Assembly: GCA_019321725.1 (NCBI GenBank)
Contig: CM033120.1
Coordinates: 12,430,278-12,494,277, forward strand
DNA: 64,000 nt
Direction of reading: 5' to 3'
Source: Paulownia fortunei
Lineage: Eukaryota > Streptophyta > Magnoliopsida > Lamiales > Paulowniaceae
The notes beneath the pieces were generated by a model, which made no database searches, was not told the DNA's origin, and worked only from the letters and a program-made list of their open reading frames with translations. Positions within the stretch are counted from its first letter, which is position 1. The number at the start of each line of letters is the position of its first letter. This document shows, piece by piece, positions 62,679-64,000 of this stretch. Made by a program: the position numbers and the translations under genes.

Positions 62679-64000
62679 CTGCAATAAACATACTCAAAAT
62701 TTTCAGATTACACAATATGTGTACACAACCACAGTATAAAGTGCATTAAATATAGTCTAGACCAGGCAGTCTAGGCATTGGCCCGATGTTAATGATTGTG
62801 TGTTTTAGTTAATGAAATCCACAAAAATGACAGAAACGTGTAGATCAGGCATATAGGAAAAGCTCTTACTATGACTTATGCTAACAGATGAGTAATATGA
62901 GAAGTCAAATTCACATTCGTGCAGTCTCCACAATACATCAGTGCCTCAAACAGAAAAAAGATGGCTGACAGATTTTGTCTCCTTCCCACAAGAATAACAT
63001 TTGCCAGCTAATCCCTTCCCATTCATTAGCAAAATCATTCTGAAGTGTGGTGTACAACATAACAGCAGTTTCTAGCAGACTGACGACCACACAGCTTTCC
63101 AAGTGAGAAGTCCTGGCCTCCCCAGCCAGAAGGAAATTATTATAAAAAAAAACATAATTGTTATCTTCAACTCATAGGTCCATAGAACACATGTTTAGCA
63201 ACATCCAGATCTTGCGAGTATAAACCAATAACAGTTCTAATATTTGACAAAACTCCTCTTCATTGAACTTCCAATTTGAGGTCTTATGACAGGATTCCAA
63301 TTGACTGCATGCATTTTGGGCGACACAGGAATCATACTTTTCAGCAAAGCAACAGACAAAAGGAAACACATTTCTCAACAGTCCATGACCCACCCAGCAG
63401 CCATTCTGGAAGATCCTCTTATCACTAACCACCTTATAGCTAGTACGTCTCATAGAGTTCTGCTCCACTTCCTCTAATGGTTTTCCACTGGCAAGCCCCA
63501 TGTAACCAACAAACTAGATTAGTTAGCTGAACTAATTCAGCAGCTCACAGTTTGCTAGCAATGACCCCTGACACTGCAATAGTCACCATTTCCAGCAAAC
63601 TCAGATTTAAAGTTACCAAATATCACTTTGCAAGGATCCTATTAAAGGTCACATTTCCATTAATGCGTGAAAACTAACATGATGATCCTTTTTATCACCT
63701 TAAGCCACCCCTTAAGAAGTTCTGCTCCATCTTAGCTGACTTCTAAACTGAGGCCACAACAGTTAAAAGATACAAATATAGGGAGCAGATTTTCTATGAC
63801 AGGCCTGGCAAGAATAAAACAACACCTTTATACATATAATGCCTCATACATGATGAAAATCTCTCTTCAGAATTCAAGACCTTATCCAACAGAATCATAT
63901 GCCTAAAAGCAGCTCCAACGGGCGATTGTTCCAAATAAACAGGATGTAACTGCTTTATGGAACATCCCAGGAAGAATAAATGAGTAACCATTCAAGACCG
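62679..64000. other. Probable 5' intron of API5 or upstream sequence, no assigned exon
   Basis: The missing API5 N-terminal exon is not visible here, so this is most likely a long intron. Two unclassified minus-strand open frames, 63172-63501 (109 codons, Cys-rich) and 63794-63991, have no motif I recognise. Confidence 0.45.

Noticed and set aside
62679..64000. Search for the missing API5 N-terminal exons
   Set aside because: No segment matched the expected N-terminal blocks, so I place them beyond the window and do not force a weak exon.
1..64000. tRNA, rRNA, CRISPR or prokaryotic-type operon signals
   Set aside because: None were seen; the window is ordinary plant nuclear DNA. I cannot exclude a small RNA gene without a covariance-model search.

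Overview
This is a nuclear window from a eudicot plant. The evidence is GT-AG introns in every gene, a nuclear-encoded plastid ribosomal protein, plant-only families (SPEAR/TIE repressor, NCL-type EF-hand exchanger, plant GLR, S-domain receptor kinase), very AT-rich spacers, and plant Ty1/copia, Ty3/gypsy, MITE and SINE-like elements. The species cannot be named from sequence alone.

Layout. 1-1961 (+) is the 3' part of a SPEAR/TIE-type transcriptional repressor ending in an EAR motif. 4555-6347 (+) encodes plastid ribosomal protein bS6 (RPS6), with one apparent frameshift. 7694-19220 (-) is an NCL-type Na+/Ca2+ exchanger (NCL1) of seven exons; its 6.7-kb second intron holds a decayed gag-only Ty3/gypsy-type LTR element that was itself hit by two MITEs, and its first intron holds a 1-kb hairpin element. 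19221-27689 is a repeat-rich spacer. 27690-33153 (-) is a second, tandem NCL paralogue (NCL2, 719 aa) of nine exons. A two-exon EF-hand module is duplicated in it, so it has four EF-hands, and the second ion-binding repeat has lost its usual N-S-S-E residues.

33154-47700 is accessory DNA. It holds a broken bZIP (group E, bZIP34/61-like) fragment, an inverted fragment of a glutamate-receptor-like 3' end, and a Ty1/copia element (41384-45933) with a perfect 5-bp target duplication. 47740-50728 (+) is an apparently intact clade-II-like GLR of 874 aa. 51829-56880 (+) contains two tandem, heavily broken S-domain receptor kinase pseudogenes, the first split by a SINE-like insertion. 57601-62678 (-) is the C-terminal three quarters of an API5 (apoptosis inhibitor 5) homologue, whose 5' exons lie beyond the window.

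The genes do not form a pathway. The SPEAR - NCL - API5 order resembles a gene order I recall from two Arabidopsis regions, so it is probably an ancestral eudicot block. Calcium is a recurring theme: two EF-hand exchangers and one probable Ca2+-permeable channel. The most interesting item is NCL2, which combines a duplicated calcium-sensing module with an eroded transport motif.
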